Assembly: GCA_965215945.1 (NCBI GenBank)
Contig: CBDCFC010000018.1
Coordinates: 62,001 to 126,000, forward strand
Source of the DNA: JAHEKD01 sp965215945
Lineage (GTDB): Bacteria > Pseudomonadota > Gammaproteobacteria > Arenicellales > JAHEKD01
Reading direction: 5' to 3'
DNA: 64,000 nucleotides
Within the stretch, counting starts at the first letter, position 1; each line of letters begins with the position of its first letter. This document shows, piece by piece, positions 27,109 through 36,600 of this stretch. Made by a program: the position numbers and the translations under genes. The notes below the pieces were generated by a model. That model did no database searches, had not been told where the DNA came from, and saw only the letters and a list, made by a program, of their open reading frames with translations.

Positions 27109-27177
27109 TAACTGATAGAATGATTATTTTCGCTGCTAACTCAATTAGCGACATTACGCCGAAAGCGTTAAATTCAT

Positions 27178-27483
27178 ATGGAAAAACCTAGATTTATAAT
27201 TTTTTATTATATTGTGGGAGTTTTGCTATTTCCTCTGGTATTCATGGTTGGGAATATGAAGGCAGATAATACATCATTTTATTTTTGTTTAATTCTATAC
27301 TATTTAGGGGTGTGGAACTGCTATGCATTTTTTGAAAATAAACTGATAATAATAGGGTATGGTTCAATTAAGCCGAAAGCCGAAAAAAACACTAGGAGAC
27401 TGGCTTTTCTACTAAACTTTTTAGTAATGGGTTTGTGTTTATTCGAATTATTTTTTGCGAGATTGAAAAGTTACCCTTTGTAA
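27178..27483 (+). CDS. Small membrane protein, unknown
   Basis: 101 residues with three hydrophobic segments (about 6-25, 33-50 and 73-92), basic residues between the second and third. There is no recognisable family and no strong ribosome binding site (the region upstream belongs to the IS66 end). It may be a genuine small membrane gene cut from its promoter by the insertion. Confidence 0.45.
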   Translation: MEKPRFIIFYYIVGVLLFPLVFMVGNMKADNTSFYFCLILYYLGVWNCYAFFENKLIIIGYGSIKPKAEKNTRRLAFLLNFLVMGLCLFELFFARLKSYPL

Positions 27484-27574
27484 GAAGCGAGATTGTCACG
27501 CCTTTAATCCAACGCTTACAATATTAGAAATATAATTGACGCACCAATATAGCTAATAATGTTGCAAAATTTGC

Positions 27575-27661
27575 TGTCTAATAATTTATAAATTAGTGGA
27601 CATCAAAATAACCTTCAAATACCATGTCTACTAAATCGATATTTCGGCTATTAATAGACAT
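27575..27661. other. res recombination site of the Tn3-type resolvase
   Basis: Two dyads lie just upstream of the resolvase gene. Subsite I (27575-27602) is a 28-base imperfect palindrome, TGTCTAATAATTTA facing TAAATTAGTGGACA, with a central TTATAA crossover. A second, wider dyad at 27624-27661 has arms TGTCTACTAA and TTAATAGACA. Serine resolvases of Tn3 elements bind such subsites. Confidence 0.7.
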
Positions 27662-27697
27662 TCATTCTACAAATCGAATTAGGAGACAAATTTCGTA

Positions 27698-28264
27698 ATG
27701 AGATTATTTGGTTATGCGAGAGTTTCAACCAGTCAGCAATCGCTAGAAAGCCAGGTCAAAGCGTTAAAAGAAGCAGGTGTAAAATCTACTCGTATATTTA
27801 CTGACAAGACAAGCGGTAGTCATACAAAGCGAAACGGCTTAGGTTTGCTCAGAGTTAAAGTAGAAGAGGGAGATGTAATTTTAGTCAAAAAGTTGGATCG
27901 CCTTGGTAGAGATACGGCAGACATGATCCAGCTTATAAAAGAGTTTGATGAAATTGGTGTAGCCATTAGATTTATGGATGATGGCATTACTACAGAAGGT
28001 GCAATGGGGAAGATGGTGGTCACAATCTTATCTGCTGTGGCTCAAGCAGAACGCCAGCGTATTCTGGAGCGTACTAATGAAGGTCGGATTGAAGCTAAAG
28101 CTAAAGGGGTAAAATTTGGGCGAAAACGAAAAATCGACCGCAAACAATTAATTTCACTGCATTCTGGAGGTATGGGAGCAACCGATATTGCTAAGGAAAT
28201 GAACATTGGTCGATCAACCGTTTATAAATTAATCAATGAAAGGCAACCAAAAAAGGACAATTAA
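27698..28264 (+). CDS. tnpR: Tn3-family serine resolvase (TnpR)
   Basis: 188 residues. The catalytic serine is in YARVSTSQQSL (Ser10), followed by KKLDRLGRD, a long E-helix (VVTILSAVAQAERQRILERTNEG) and a C-terminal Hin-type helix-turn-helix (GGMGATDIAKEMNIGRSTVYKLI). It resolves cointegrates at res, which is visible directly upstream. No matching tnpA is present here, so the element is a remnant. A HAD gene follows after 12 bases. Confidence 0.93.
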   Translation: MRLFGYARVSTSQQSLESQVKALKEAGVKSTRIFTDKTSGSHTKRNGLGLLRVKVEEGDVILVKKLDRLGRDTADMIQLIKEFDEIGVAIRFMDDGITTEGAMGKMVVTILSAVAQAERQRILERTNEGRIEAKAKGVKFGRKRKIDRKQLISLHSGGMGATDIAKEMNIGRSTVYKLINERQPKKDN

Positions 28265-28276
28265 GAAAGAAATAAA

Positions 28277-28945
28277 ATGGAAAAAGCAATAATTTTCGAT
28301 TGTGATGGTGTTCTGGTTGATTCAGAAATTATATACAGTGCTATTGAGCGTAAGTACCTGTCAGATATTGGATTAACTTACACAGACTACGAATATCAAA
28401 GTAGATTTGTGGGATTGACTTCAAGCGATTACATCAAGGAACTCCGCGCAGATTTCCATACAATTTATAGAAAATCATTCCCAACTGATTTTGAGAATCT
28501 TGTTTCAAAAGAATGCTCTACTGCTTTTGAAACAGAACTCAAAGCGATTATTGGTGCCGCGGATTTTATTGAAAAATTAAATTGCCCAATTGCAGTTGCG
28601 TCGTCTAGCGAATTAGAAATATTAAATAAAAAACTCACTATTACAGGGTTACTGAAATATTTTGATACACATATTTATTCTGGCGCGCAAGTACCAAAAG
28701 GCAAACCGGAACCAGACATTTTCTTGTTTGCTGCAAACAAACTTGGGGTAGTTCCCAATAAGTGTATCGTTATTGAAGACAGTGCTAATGGGATTGTTGC
28801 TGGATTAAATGCTGGTATGAAAGTATGGGGCTTTTTGGGTGGAAGTCACACCGATCCAGATATGTCAACTCGACTCTACAATGCAGGTGCGAATCAATTA
28901 TTTAAAGATTTTACAGAACTTTCTAATTTTGTGCATTTAAAATAG
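28277..28945 (+). CDS. HAD-superfamily phosphatase (beta-phosphoglucomutase/Gph-like)
   Basis: 222 residues. HAD motifs are in order: motif I FDCDGVLVDSE (nucleophile D9, acid/base D11), motif II VASSSE, motif III lysine in GKPEPDIF, and motif IV VIEDSANGIVAG. The helical cap after motif I is of the beta-phosphoglucomutase class. Substrate unknown (sugar phosphates are typical). It lies between the resolvase and the transposon terminal repeat, only 6 bases from it, so it is a passenger gene. Confidence 0.85.
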   Translation: MEKAIIFDCDGVLVDSEIIYSAIERKYLSDIGLTYTDYEYQSRFVGLTSSDYIKELRADFHTIYRKSFPTDFENLVSKECSTAFETELKAIIGAADFIEKLNCPIAVASSSELEILNKKLTITGLLKYFDTHIYSGAQVPKGKPEPDIFLFAANKLGVVPNKCIVIEDSANGIVAGLNAGMKVWGFLGGSHTDPDMSTRLYNAGANQLFKDFTELSNFVHLK

Positions 28946-28951
28946 ATTTTG

Positions 28952-28989
28952 CTTAGCGTACGTTTTCGTTCCGTTGGACTTCAAACCCC
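28952..28989 (+). repeat. 38-bp Tn3-type terminal inverted repeat (right-end orientation)
   Basis: CTTAGCGTAC, then GTTTTCGTTC, ending in CCCC. By hand alignment 29 of 38 positions match the reverse complement of the classic Tn3 repeat, including the whole inner GTTTTCGTTC block. The CCCC tip is at the right, so the element lay to the left (resolvase and HAD gene). A related copy in the same orientation lies at 46578-46616. Confidence 0.75.
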
Positions 28990-29318
28990 GATACGCTCTT
29001 GGGGCAGCGCCCCAAGTTAGAGGAGTAATTGAAGCTAAAACCACGAAAAAAACATCCCTTTATGAGATATCTGCAGCAGAAAAATTGTCAGCCGTACGAA
29101 AAGTGTTATGGGGAGATTGGCTTCATATTCCAGATCAATGACAGCGATAAGTAAAATTGATGCATCAGATTTGGCAAAAGAACTTGGAATATCAATGAAA
29201 ATATTGTATGAGTATGTTTAATCAACGGGTGAAAATCGAAAACCAGGCTAGAAAGTTTTACCGTCGAATTGATATATGAATATATGAAGACATTACGTAA
29301 GGTTTGTGGGAGGATTAA
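28990..29318. other. Intergenic stretch with strong hairpin and a helix-turn-helix gene scrap
   Basis: A perfect hairpin CTTGGGGC-AGC-GCCCCAAG lies at 28998-29016 without a T-run, perhaps a terminator-like or boundary structure. A 27-codon frame at 29138-29221 (ASDLAKELGISMKILYEYV) looks like a scrap of a helix-turn-helix regulator. No complete gene is seen. Confidence 0.5.
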
Positions 29319-30587
29319 TTGAAAGCATTTGCCATCGTAAATGATTCGCTTAGAGGTTCGTTACTTGATAGATCGACTAATTCATCTTCTAGAGTCCTAT
29401 CTACATCAGATGAAATATCTCATCAATTAAAACAACTTATTCCGGCATTAGAATTAAAAGAATCTGGTTCCTTTTTCACTGGCGATATTATGGCAAAACA
29501 AGCCATTAAAACATTAAGTAAGAGTTTTAATACTAATTCTATTCTTCTGGATCCAACATGCGGTATAGGAAATTTATTGATTTCAGCGTCAGAATATATG
29601 CCAGTTTTTGGTTCTTTACGGGATACCATTGAACATTGGGGACAAAGGCTACATGGATTCGACTTGCATCCTGAATTTGTTGAATGTACGAAATTAAGGT
29701 TAATTCAAACAGCAATTTATCGAGGTGCCAAACCTACTGGGAATAACTTGGAAGAAATAGAGTTTCTCTTTAAAAACATTAGAATTGGTAACATATTTAG
29801 CCACATTAATAATTGTGAAAGTGCTAGTCACATATTATTAAATCCACCTTATATCTTGAGGGCATTGCCAGAAGATCGAAGCTGGGGCCGCGGTAAAGTT
29901 AACATGGCTGCAGTATTTGTCGAGGATGTGTTTAAGCACTGCAAAAAGGATACTCGATATGTGGCGATACTTCCAGATGTCTTAAGGAGCGGATCTAGGT
30001 ATGTCAAATGGAGAGAATCAATTTCTTCAAATAATACTGTAGAGCAGAGCATTATTGGTCGGTTTGATAAAAAGACTGATGTTGATGTGTTTTTAATGAC
30101 AGGAATCATCGGACATCCGTGTAAAAATAAAAATAATAAAATTAAAGTTTCCACTGTAGCAACAAAAGTAGGAGATAAATTCGATGTTCGTATTGGGCCC
30201 CTGGTCGCATATCGAGATAAGATGGTTGGCCAAATACACCCATACATACAATCAAAGAATCTCAATATTTGGGATACAACAGAATCATTTAAATATAGAA
30301 GGACCAAGTGTACTTTGATAAAACCACCATTTGTCGTTATTAACCGTACTTCAAGTCCCTCGGACAAACATCGTGCTAGAGCAACGATCATTGCCGGAAA
30401 CCAACCTGTGGCAGTTGAAAATCATCTAGTTATATTGAAACCTAAAAAAGGAGGGGTGCGTATTTGCCGCAGGTTAATTTCACAACTGAAGTCTGAGTCT
30501 ACAAATCAATTTCTAAATAAAAGAATTCGATGTCGACACTTGACTGTATCAGCAGTTAAAGAAATACCATGGCAAGAAAAATACTAG
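29319..30587 (+). CDS. N6-adenine DNA methyltransferase of the DISARM-like locus
   Basis: 422 residues from a TTG start with GGGAGG 6 bases upstream. A target/AdoMet-binding lead-in (ESGSFFTGDIMA) precedes motif I DPTCGIGN at 78-85 and motif IV NPPY at 175-178. The C-terminal part (NRTSSPSDKHRARATI ... VENHLVILKP) resembles that of BREX/type IIG-like methylases. It is expected to methylate adenine in host DNA for self-recognition. It is much shorter than typical DrmMI. It overlaps the next frame by 19 bases and is AT-rich, unlike drmA-C. Confidence 0.8.
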   Translation: MKAFAIVNDSLRGSLLDRSTNSSSRVLSTSDEISHQLKQLIPALELKESGSFFTGDIMAKQAIKTLSKSFNTNSILLDPTCGIGNLLISASEYMPVFGSLRDTIEHWGQRLHGFDLHPEFVECTKLRLIQTAIYRGAKPTGNNLEEIEFLFKNIRIGNIFSHINNCESASHILLNPPYILRALPEDRSWGRGKVNMAAVFVEDVFKHCKKDTRYVAILPDVLRSGSRYVKWRESISSNNTVEQSIIGRFDKKTDVDVFLMTGIIGHPCKNKNNKIKVSTVATKVGDKFDVRIGPLVAYRDKMVGQIHPYIQSKNLNIWDTTESFKYRRTKCTLIKPPFVVINRTSSPSDKHRARATIIAGNQPVAVENHLVILKPKKGGVRICRRLISQLKSESTNQFLNKRIRCRHLTVSAVKEIPWQEKY

Positions 30588-30823
30588 ATTCTCTTCCTTT
30601 TGAGATTGAGGCTTGCATTTCCATACAGTTGGGTCGAGAAAGCATTTCAAGTTCCATAGTAGCAATCTCTGAATCAGTAAAAAATACATACGATGCGGAT
30701 GCTACAAAAGTAAAAGTAGAATTAGTTAAAAACATTTGTGGCAATAATAGCTTGCTAATCTCTGATAATGGCCACGGAATGGACTTGAGTGATATCAATG
30801 GTGCACTACTTTTAGGTATATAG
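30569..30823 (+). pseudogene. GHKL (MORC/Hsp90-like) ATPase fragment
   Basis: 84 codons showing only the start of a GHKL ATPase: the N-box with SVKNTYDADATKVKVEL and the G1 motif ISDNGHGMDLSDINGA. It then hits a stop where family members continue with the ATP lid. Prokaryotic MORC-like GHKL proteins are known in operons with methylases and DUF1998 helicases (Iyer and Aravind's analyses). It is likely a truncated remnant; a functional mini-domain cannot be excluded. Confidence 0.6.
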
Positions 30824-30841
30824 GGTGAGTAGTCATTGTCT

Positions 30842-33616
30842 ATGAAAAGGAAAAGCAGGGAGCAGTTATTCAGGATGCATGAATCTCGTACTGAAGCTCA
30901 TACTAAATTGCTGAAGAAGCGTATTGTACGCAAGAAACGAACAAACGCGATAGTAAACAAAGGATTAAGTTTGGCTGAGTCAATTACTGAGAGCGAAGCA
31001 CCTGTAAATATAATAAATGAAAACTCAGAGAAATTTATATGTTCTGCTAGATTCGCGGATGAACGGGATGACACGCTTGATTATTTGCAGGCTGAGTTTC
31101 TTTACAAAATCCTAGCAGAGGAATTGACAAATCTGGCTGGCAAACTAAGAGTGAGTACAAATCTTGTATGGCCGGCTTATATGTCGTGTACACCTTTGAT
31201 ACATTCTGTAGCAACATGTGCAGCGTATGAATGGGGACGCAAAATTGGACTAAGGACATTATTGTATCCAGCGAAGGCAAATTCGTTTCGAGAGCTCAAT
31301 CACATACGAATTGATGCGCAATGGCTCTATGATATTGCCCAGAATTGGCAATCAAAGATACGTGAAGGGACCACAGAATCAATTGTTTCGGATTGTGAGC
31401 ATAAAGATATTCTCTATCTAACTCTTTGCCACTACCTAGATGAGCCTGGAGATCCAGCCGGATACCCTAGCGTGGGAGAGACATTTCCCACATTTCCTGT
31501 CGGGCGACAAGTCTGGGGAAATTTTGAGGGCAAATTATTCAACAAAATTTTCAAGAAAGCCCCAAAAGCAGGAAAACCAGTGCAGTTACTAGGGCACCCA
31601 TCGACTGCTCCAGATGCAATTTTCGGTATCCACCCCGATTTAGATAATGATGCAATTACTGTAAGACTTACCACAGATGATCTAATGACTGAGACGGGTA
31701 GAAAACCCGATGTTGCAATTATTTCACTTGATAATAGATCACGATCAAGCTTGAAGAACAACTGGGCAGAAAAAGCTGCAAAATTCACCCGTATGTGCCT
31801 TTTCGATCTGCCATATTCTCCAATTGGAGTTTTGGTGCTTGTAGATGATCCGATTGCGTATCTAACTTTTAGAAAAAAGCTTAAAAAGCATCTTCGCTTT
31901 AAGAAAAAACTATTGAGTAAGTCGAACGCCGTTTCGTATCGTTCGATTTTCAACCTAAACAGTTCAATTAGCCCCAGGCATGGAATTCCTCAGCGGACGA
32001 TCAGCGACATTCGTCTGAATGCCCATGTCGTCGACGCCGAGGCAGCCGCAGTCGCCGCTGAGTTCAGTCAGGCTGCGCGAGCAGTCCAAAGTGATAGTGA
32101 ACCACTCGCGTTTGCTTTACGAGAATGTGGCGGCTATTTACTGTGGTCAGCACGATTGCCGACGGGTCAAGCCGCCCTCCAGGAGATGTTGCATGATGAC
32201 TCGGGCTCGGACCAGGAGCTGCAGTGGAAGACAGAAAGGTACAGCTGGATTGGTGTAATAAGTCGCCTGGACGAAATTAGGTCAAAAGTCGCTGAATCGG
32301 CCGAAACACCGAACATCGACCATTTGGTTGAAAAAGCGAATGACATGTTGAATTCTTACAACTCAGGTACCCCCAGCGGTGCCAAGTTGAATGAGCTTGT
32401 CGCCGAGATAATGGAGGCGACTTCAGATTCTCGTGCGAAGAAGAAACAGCGCTCTCGACCAACGATTACTGTCGCAGTACCAAGTGCGCTTCAGGCCCGA
32501 TTGATCTATGATGCTCTTGAGCGAGATTGGGGGCTTTTCGACGATCATGGAAATGAAGTCATTCAGGTTGTACGCACTGTCGAGCTTTTTTCTAGGAATG
32601 TGCCGGTCATAGCGCGACGATTGATTGTAATGGGCGCTCGCGCACAGACTATCGCTGAATTATGTAGTGCAAATGATTTGCCAAAGAGAATTGATCTAAT
32701 CCTTAGCGCGGGAGACGCCGAGCGCGTGGTCCAGAGACTTGACTTTATTCTCAACGAAGAGGCCTTTGAGCAGCTTCATGAGCCAGTATCAGAATTGGTA
32801 GAGCAACTCAAAGGATTTCTGGAATCAGCTTCAACTCAATTTTCGATACTGTCGAACTTGGTCTATTGGAGGCCACAGACTCATGTGCAGGCTTCGGCGT
32901 CTCTTTCATCAACTAATACAACAGATCCCGACTACCAGGTTCAGTTAGATGACGGAAGAACGATAGGGCTTTACAAGTCACGTCCAGTTCTAGTGTATGA
33001 CGAAACGCGGCGTCCGCCATTTGCGCAAAGAGTAGGGTCTGAAGTCGAAGTCGGTGATCATCTACTGGTCATATCTGATGAAATGCGGAACGACATTGAA
33101 GCCTATATGGATCTGGCTGGCCGATTCAGAAACGAGAATGTCGTGCGCAAGTATCATCAACATGTCTTGGAAAAGCTTCAAAGTCTATATCCAGACAGCA
33201 ATCAGTCGCAATTAATAGACAGTGTGCAATCTGCCATCCAAGAGGCATTCCCCGATGCCGAGGATATTACTGAGCATAAGATTAGGTATTGGGTAACAGT
33301 CGGTCATGAAATTGACCAGTCATTTGATGACCTGCGGTCACATGCGCCGCGCTCCAGGGAAGACTTTGACCTATTCATGCACGTGCTAGGTATAGATGAG
33401 CAACTCACGGACCTATATTGGACGCTAGGAATTAATAGCCTCAGGATTGATCGTCGTTATGAAGGGCGGCAGGCAACTTTGGTTTACCAACGCTTCTTGT
33501 TGGATTCCACGTCCGTTGCCGGGTTGCTGAGTATTCCCGCAGCCGAGGAGTCGAGGCTGTTGGTACAAGCGCGATCGAACGTGTTTGAGGTAATTGAGAA
33601 GAAGGAAATGCAGTGA
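30842..33616 (+). CDS. DrmE-like DISARM protein, compositionally chimeric
   Basis: About 924 residues from the ATG at 30842. The N-terminus is strongly basic (KKRIVRKKR). The middle includes CHYLDEPGDPAGYPSVGET and a possible helicase-like fold with VAIISLDNRSR; the C-terminal half includes TITVAVPSALQARLIYDALE, VVRTVELFSRNVP and IDLILSAGDAERVVQRLD. Position directly before drmA and size suggest DrmE of class 2 DISARM, but I cannot confirm the family by motif. The first 1.1 kb is AT-rich (25% GC at 31861-31920) and the rest GC-rich (62% at 32041-32100), so the gene may be a fusion. Its stop overlaps the drmA GTG. Confidence 0.6.
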   Translation: MKRKSREQLFRMHESRTEAHTKLLKKRIVRKKRTNAIVNKGLSLAESITESEAPVNIINENSEKFICSARFADERDDTLDYLQAEFLYKILAEELTNLAGKLRVSTNLVWPAYMSCTPLIHSVATCAAYEWGRKIGLRTLLYPAKANSFRELNHIRIDAQWLYDIAQNWQSKIREGTTESIVSDCEHKDILYLTLCHYLDEPGDPAGYPSVGETFPTFPVGRQVWGNFEGKLFNKIFKKAPKAGKPVQLLGHPSTAPDAIFGIHPDLDNDAITVRLTTDDLMTETGRKPDVAIISLDNRSRSSLKNNWAEKAAKFTRMCLFDLPYSPIGVLVLVDDPIAYLTFRKKLKKHLRFKKKLLSKSNAVSYRSIFNLNSSISPRHGIPQRTISDIRLNAHVVDAEAAAVAAEFSQAARAVQSDSEPLAFALRECGGYLLWSARLPTGQAALQEMLHDDSGSDQELQWKTERYSWIGVISRLDEIRSKVAESAETPNIDHLVEKANDMLNSYNSGTPSGAKLNELVAEIMEATSDSRAKKKQRSRPTITVAVPSALQARLIYDALERDWGLFDDHGNEVIQVVRTVELFSRNVPVIARRLIVMGARAQTIAELCSANDLPKRIDLILSAGDAERVVQRLDFILNEEAFEQLHEPVSELVEQLKGFLESASTQFSILSNLVYWRPQTHVQASASLSSTNTTDPDYQVQLDDGRTIGLYKSRPVLVYDETRRPPFAQRVGSEVEVGDHLLVISDEMRNDIEAYMDLAGRFRNENVVRKYHQHVLEKLQSLYPDSNQSQLIDSVQSAIQEAFPDAEDITEHKIRYWVTVGHEIDQSFDDLRSHAPRSREDFDLFMHVLGIDEQLTDLYWTLGINSLRIDRRYEGRQATLVYQRFLLDSTSVAGLLSIPAAEESRLLVQARSNVFEVIEKKEMQ

Positions 33617-36600
33617 ACGATGAGGTACCGAGTGTCGTGAATCGAGTCGATCCGACTTCCATCGACGTCACATTGAAAGAGGCTGTTGCTCACGCCTTAC
33701 TAGGTTCCATATTCCAACGGCTTTCTGGTAATGGCCTGTCTGGTCGGACGCTACAGGGAGAGAAACCGTCACGACGCCTGACCAGCGCGTTTTTAATGCC
33801 AGCTAATCCGGACGAGGAAGGCTTGGATGATGAAACGTCGCCAATCAGGATTACGGCGACAGGTTTCGACTTCATGGTTAGGGCAGACGCAACCGGCACA
33901 GTCACTGCGCGTCCTCAATTTTCGATCTACCTTCGTGTGCTTCCGTCAGTTGAAGAGCTGAGGGAGGAGGGGGTTGGCTTTCGGCTCACGCAAGCGATTG
34001 ACCGTGATGTGCGTCGAGAGGTCAGAGCTAGAGAGCGCAGTCTCTGGGAGGAGCAAAAAGGCGACCTTGATGGCGATAGAAATCATCCCGACTGGGTGCG
34101 GGCGCGCTCGAATATAGCGAGAGAGGTCTACGAGCAGTTTGGCGTGTACGAGAATAGTGAGGTCGTCGCCATTGAAGACACGCAAGAACAGTTAGAGGTT
34201 GGCGACGATGTATTCGAAGTCCGAGGTTTTCGCGTACAACCGGGAGACACGACGTTTCCCTCCTCGGAAGTTGTTCGACCAGAGAAGCCAATCGAAAAGT
34301 GGGTTCGAGTTCCGATTACCTGCTCGCCACTAGTGTTTGACCTTGACGACCAATCAAGCCTCGATTCTGCTGTGTCGCACTCCAACAATGATATTCGTGC
34401 AGCCATCAATGATGCGATAGACGAATGGTTGGAATCTGAGGATCCGGCAACAGGCGGGGTTCTATGGGCGTACCCGCGGAGGCGGGCCTTTACGCCGACG
34501 GAGATTGCCAATTGGCAAGATACTCTTGACGAGATTCGGGCCGCAACGGCAGATATGAGTCTCACGGATCGTCGCAATTTTACTGCACTGCCGGAGCTGA
34601 GTATCGAGTGGGCCGCGGCGATTAAGCCTGATTGGTCGGAGCCTACTCGTCGCGCTGTTCACGTGTCACTCGAGAATCGAAGCATTCGCCCGAGACAATA
34701 CAGCTCAGAAACTGACGAGTCGATTTTTCAAGTTGGTCTTCGGTGCCAGGTGCCGGCAGATGCCCATACACCGATGAGGTTGGATCGAGTTAGGTCTTCT
34801 TATCGATTCAATCGGTATCTTCACTATTCGGCTCTCGGATTCAACTGCGGAGTTCGGGACACACAAGAGCCGGGATTCGCTGTGCTCGAAACCGACTGGA
34901 TGCCCAAATACGCACTGCCAAAGATCGAGCCGACAACGCACGGCATCGATTGCACCTTCCAGTCTCTCGCAGACACTGATCGCAGCATGGGTGCAATTTC
35001 AGAAATCGCCAATGAGCTCCGTTCTTGGGTTGGACAATTAGACATTGATGTGGCCGACGGGCTGTCCGACTCCGAAGGAGAGAAGGCCGAACGTGAAAGA
35101 GTGCAATATGAAGCCGATCTGAACGCCTGGAACAGAGAGGCCGAGATGATACAGCGAGGGATTGACTTGCTAGGCCAAGCAAGTCAATTCGATAGCGAAG
35201 ACAATCGATCTATCCCATTTCGAGCTTGGCTCCTAATGAATGAGACTATGCGCCGACTTGCGTTAGGGCGCTACGACTCTTGGAGACTTTTCCAGCTTTC
35301 ATTCGTATTGGCATCCTTGCCAAGTCTCGTCACTCGAATGCCTGAATTTGCGGACGACTTCGATAGCGAAGTAGATGATGCGACTACACTGCTCTACTTT
35401 GCGACTGGCGGCGGCAAATCTGAGGCATTTTTTGGGCTCCTAGTATTTGCGCTGTTCTTCGATCGCTTGCGGGGCAAATCACTCGGTGTAACGGCGATGC
35501 TTCGCTATCCACTTCGCTTGCTCACTGTTCAACAAGCACAAAGGGCATCGAAGGTTCTCGCGCGGGCGGAAATCGTAAGGCGAGAGAGTGGCATCAACGG
35601 CGAACCGTTCAGCATTGGATTCTGGGTTGGTAGCAGCAACACACCAAATTACCACGGTGCCTTGGGCGTTGCAGACATTCCGTATATCGACGATATAGAG
35701 GATTCAGAGGAGGAGCTAAGGAGATCAAATAGGAAGTATAAGCAAGCGGTATCTGATTGGTTGAAATTGCCGACCTGTCCGTTCTGCGGAGGCGTTACAG
35801 GACTTCGACGTACGCGCTCGGCGAACGATGTGATGCCACATGGTGTAGTTGGCCATGTTTGTCTAGAGAATCAGTGCGATTGGAATACTTCTAATGGCGA
35901 GTTACGTCCATTGCCGTTTTACATTGTCGACGCCGACATATACTCAGTTATCCCGTCGGTCCTCCTGGGGACGATTGATAAACTCGCGCTGATCGGGCAA
36001 TCACCTCAAACAATCAGGCGTGTTCTAGGCATGTTCGGGTTTACGGCATGGCGGGACGCGTTATCAGGACGTTTTATCAATCCTACTCCTCAGCAGTTCG
36101 AGGAGGGGTCGGACAATGTTGTTCACTTAAAACCGATTTACGACAATGGTGAATCGACATTTTTCGATCCGTTCCCTTCGCTGTTGATTCAAGACGAAGC
36201 GCATCTTCTTGAAGAGTCTCTTGGCACATTTGCCGGGCTGTTCGAGACGGCCTTGTTCGAAGTCTACAATCGTTTGGCGCATTACAACCCCAATGTTGCA
36301 AAAGCACCTAACGGCAATGTTCGAATGCCAAAGATTGTAGCTGCCACAGCTACGGTGTCAGATCCCGAGCGGCAAGTTGAGAATCTCTACCAAAGGCAGC
36401 TAATTCAATTTCCGTACCCCGGCCCGAGGTTGTACGAGTCGTTCTACGCTATGCCAGAGTTGCCAGAATTGGGTAACCAGGAACCAAGTGATGATGTAGA
36501 AGATATTGCGCATCAGAGGCGTATCTACGCGACCGTTCTTACGAATGGGAAACCGCACACGACTGCGTCGGTTTCGGTCTTGTCGGCATTCCATTCACAA

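Larger units (their letters stand above)
24709..27157 (+). mobile_element. IS66-family insertion sequence
   Basis: Three consecutive genes in IS66 order, tnpA (broken), tnpB and tnpC. The left end starts GTAAGCGCCAAATTAG at 24709, typical of IS66 terminal repeats. A plausible right end reads GTAATGTCGCTAATTGAG on the reverse strand, ending at 27157, but the match to the left end is imperfect and no 8-bp target duplication is seen, so the right boundary is uncertain by some tens of bases. The broken tnpA suggests it no longer moves on its own. Confidence 0.7.

Noticed and set aside
27110..27175. Exact right end and target duplication of the IS66 element
   Set aside because: The best candidate repeat matches the left end only partly and no 8-bp duplication is seen, so the boundary is left approximate.
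28952..29016. Integron attC-like site
   Set aside because: The repeat plus hairpin lack paired RYYYAAC/GTTRRRY core sites and no integron integrase is nearby; the match to a Tn3 end is much better.
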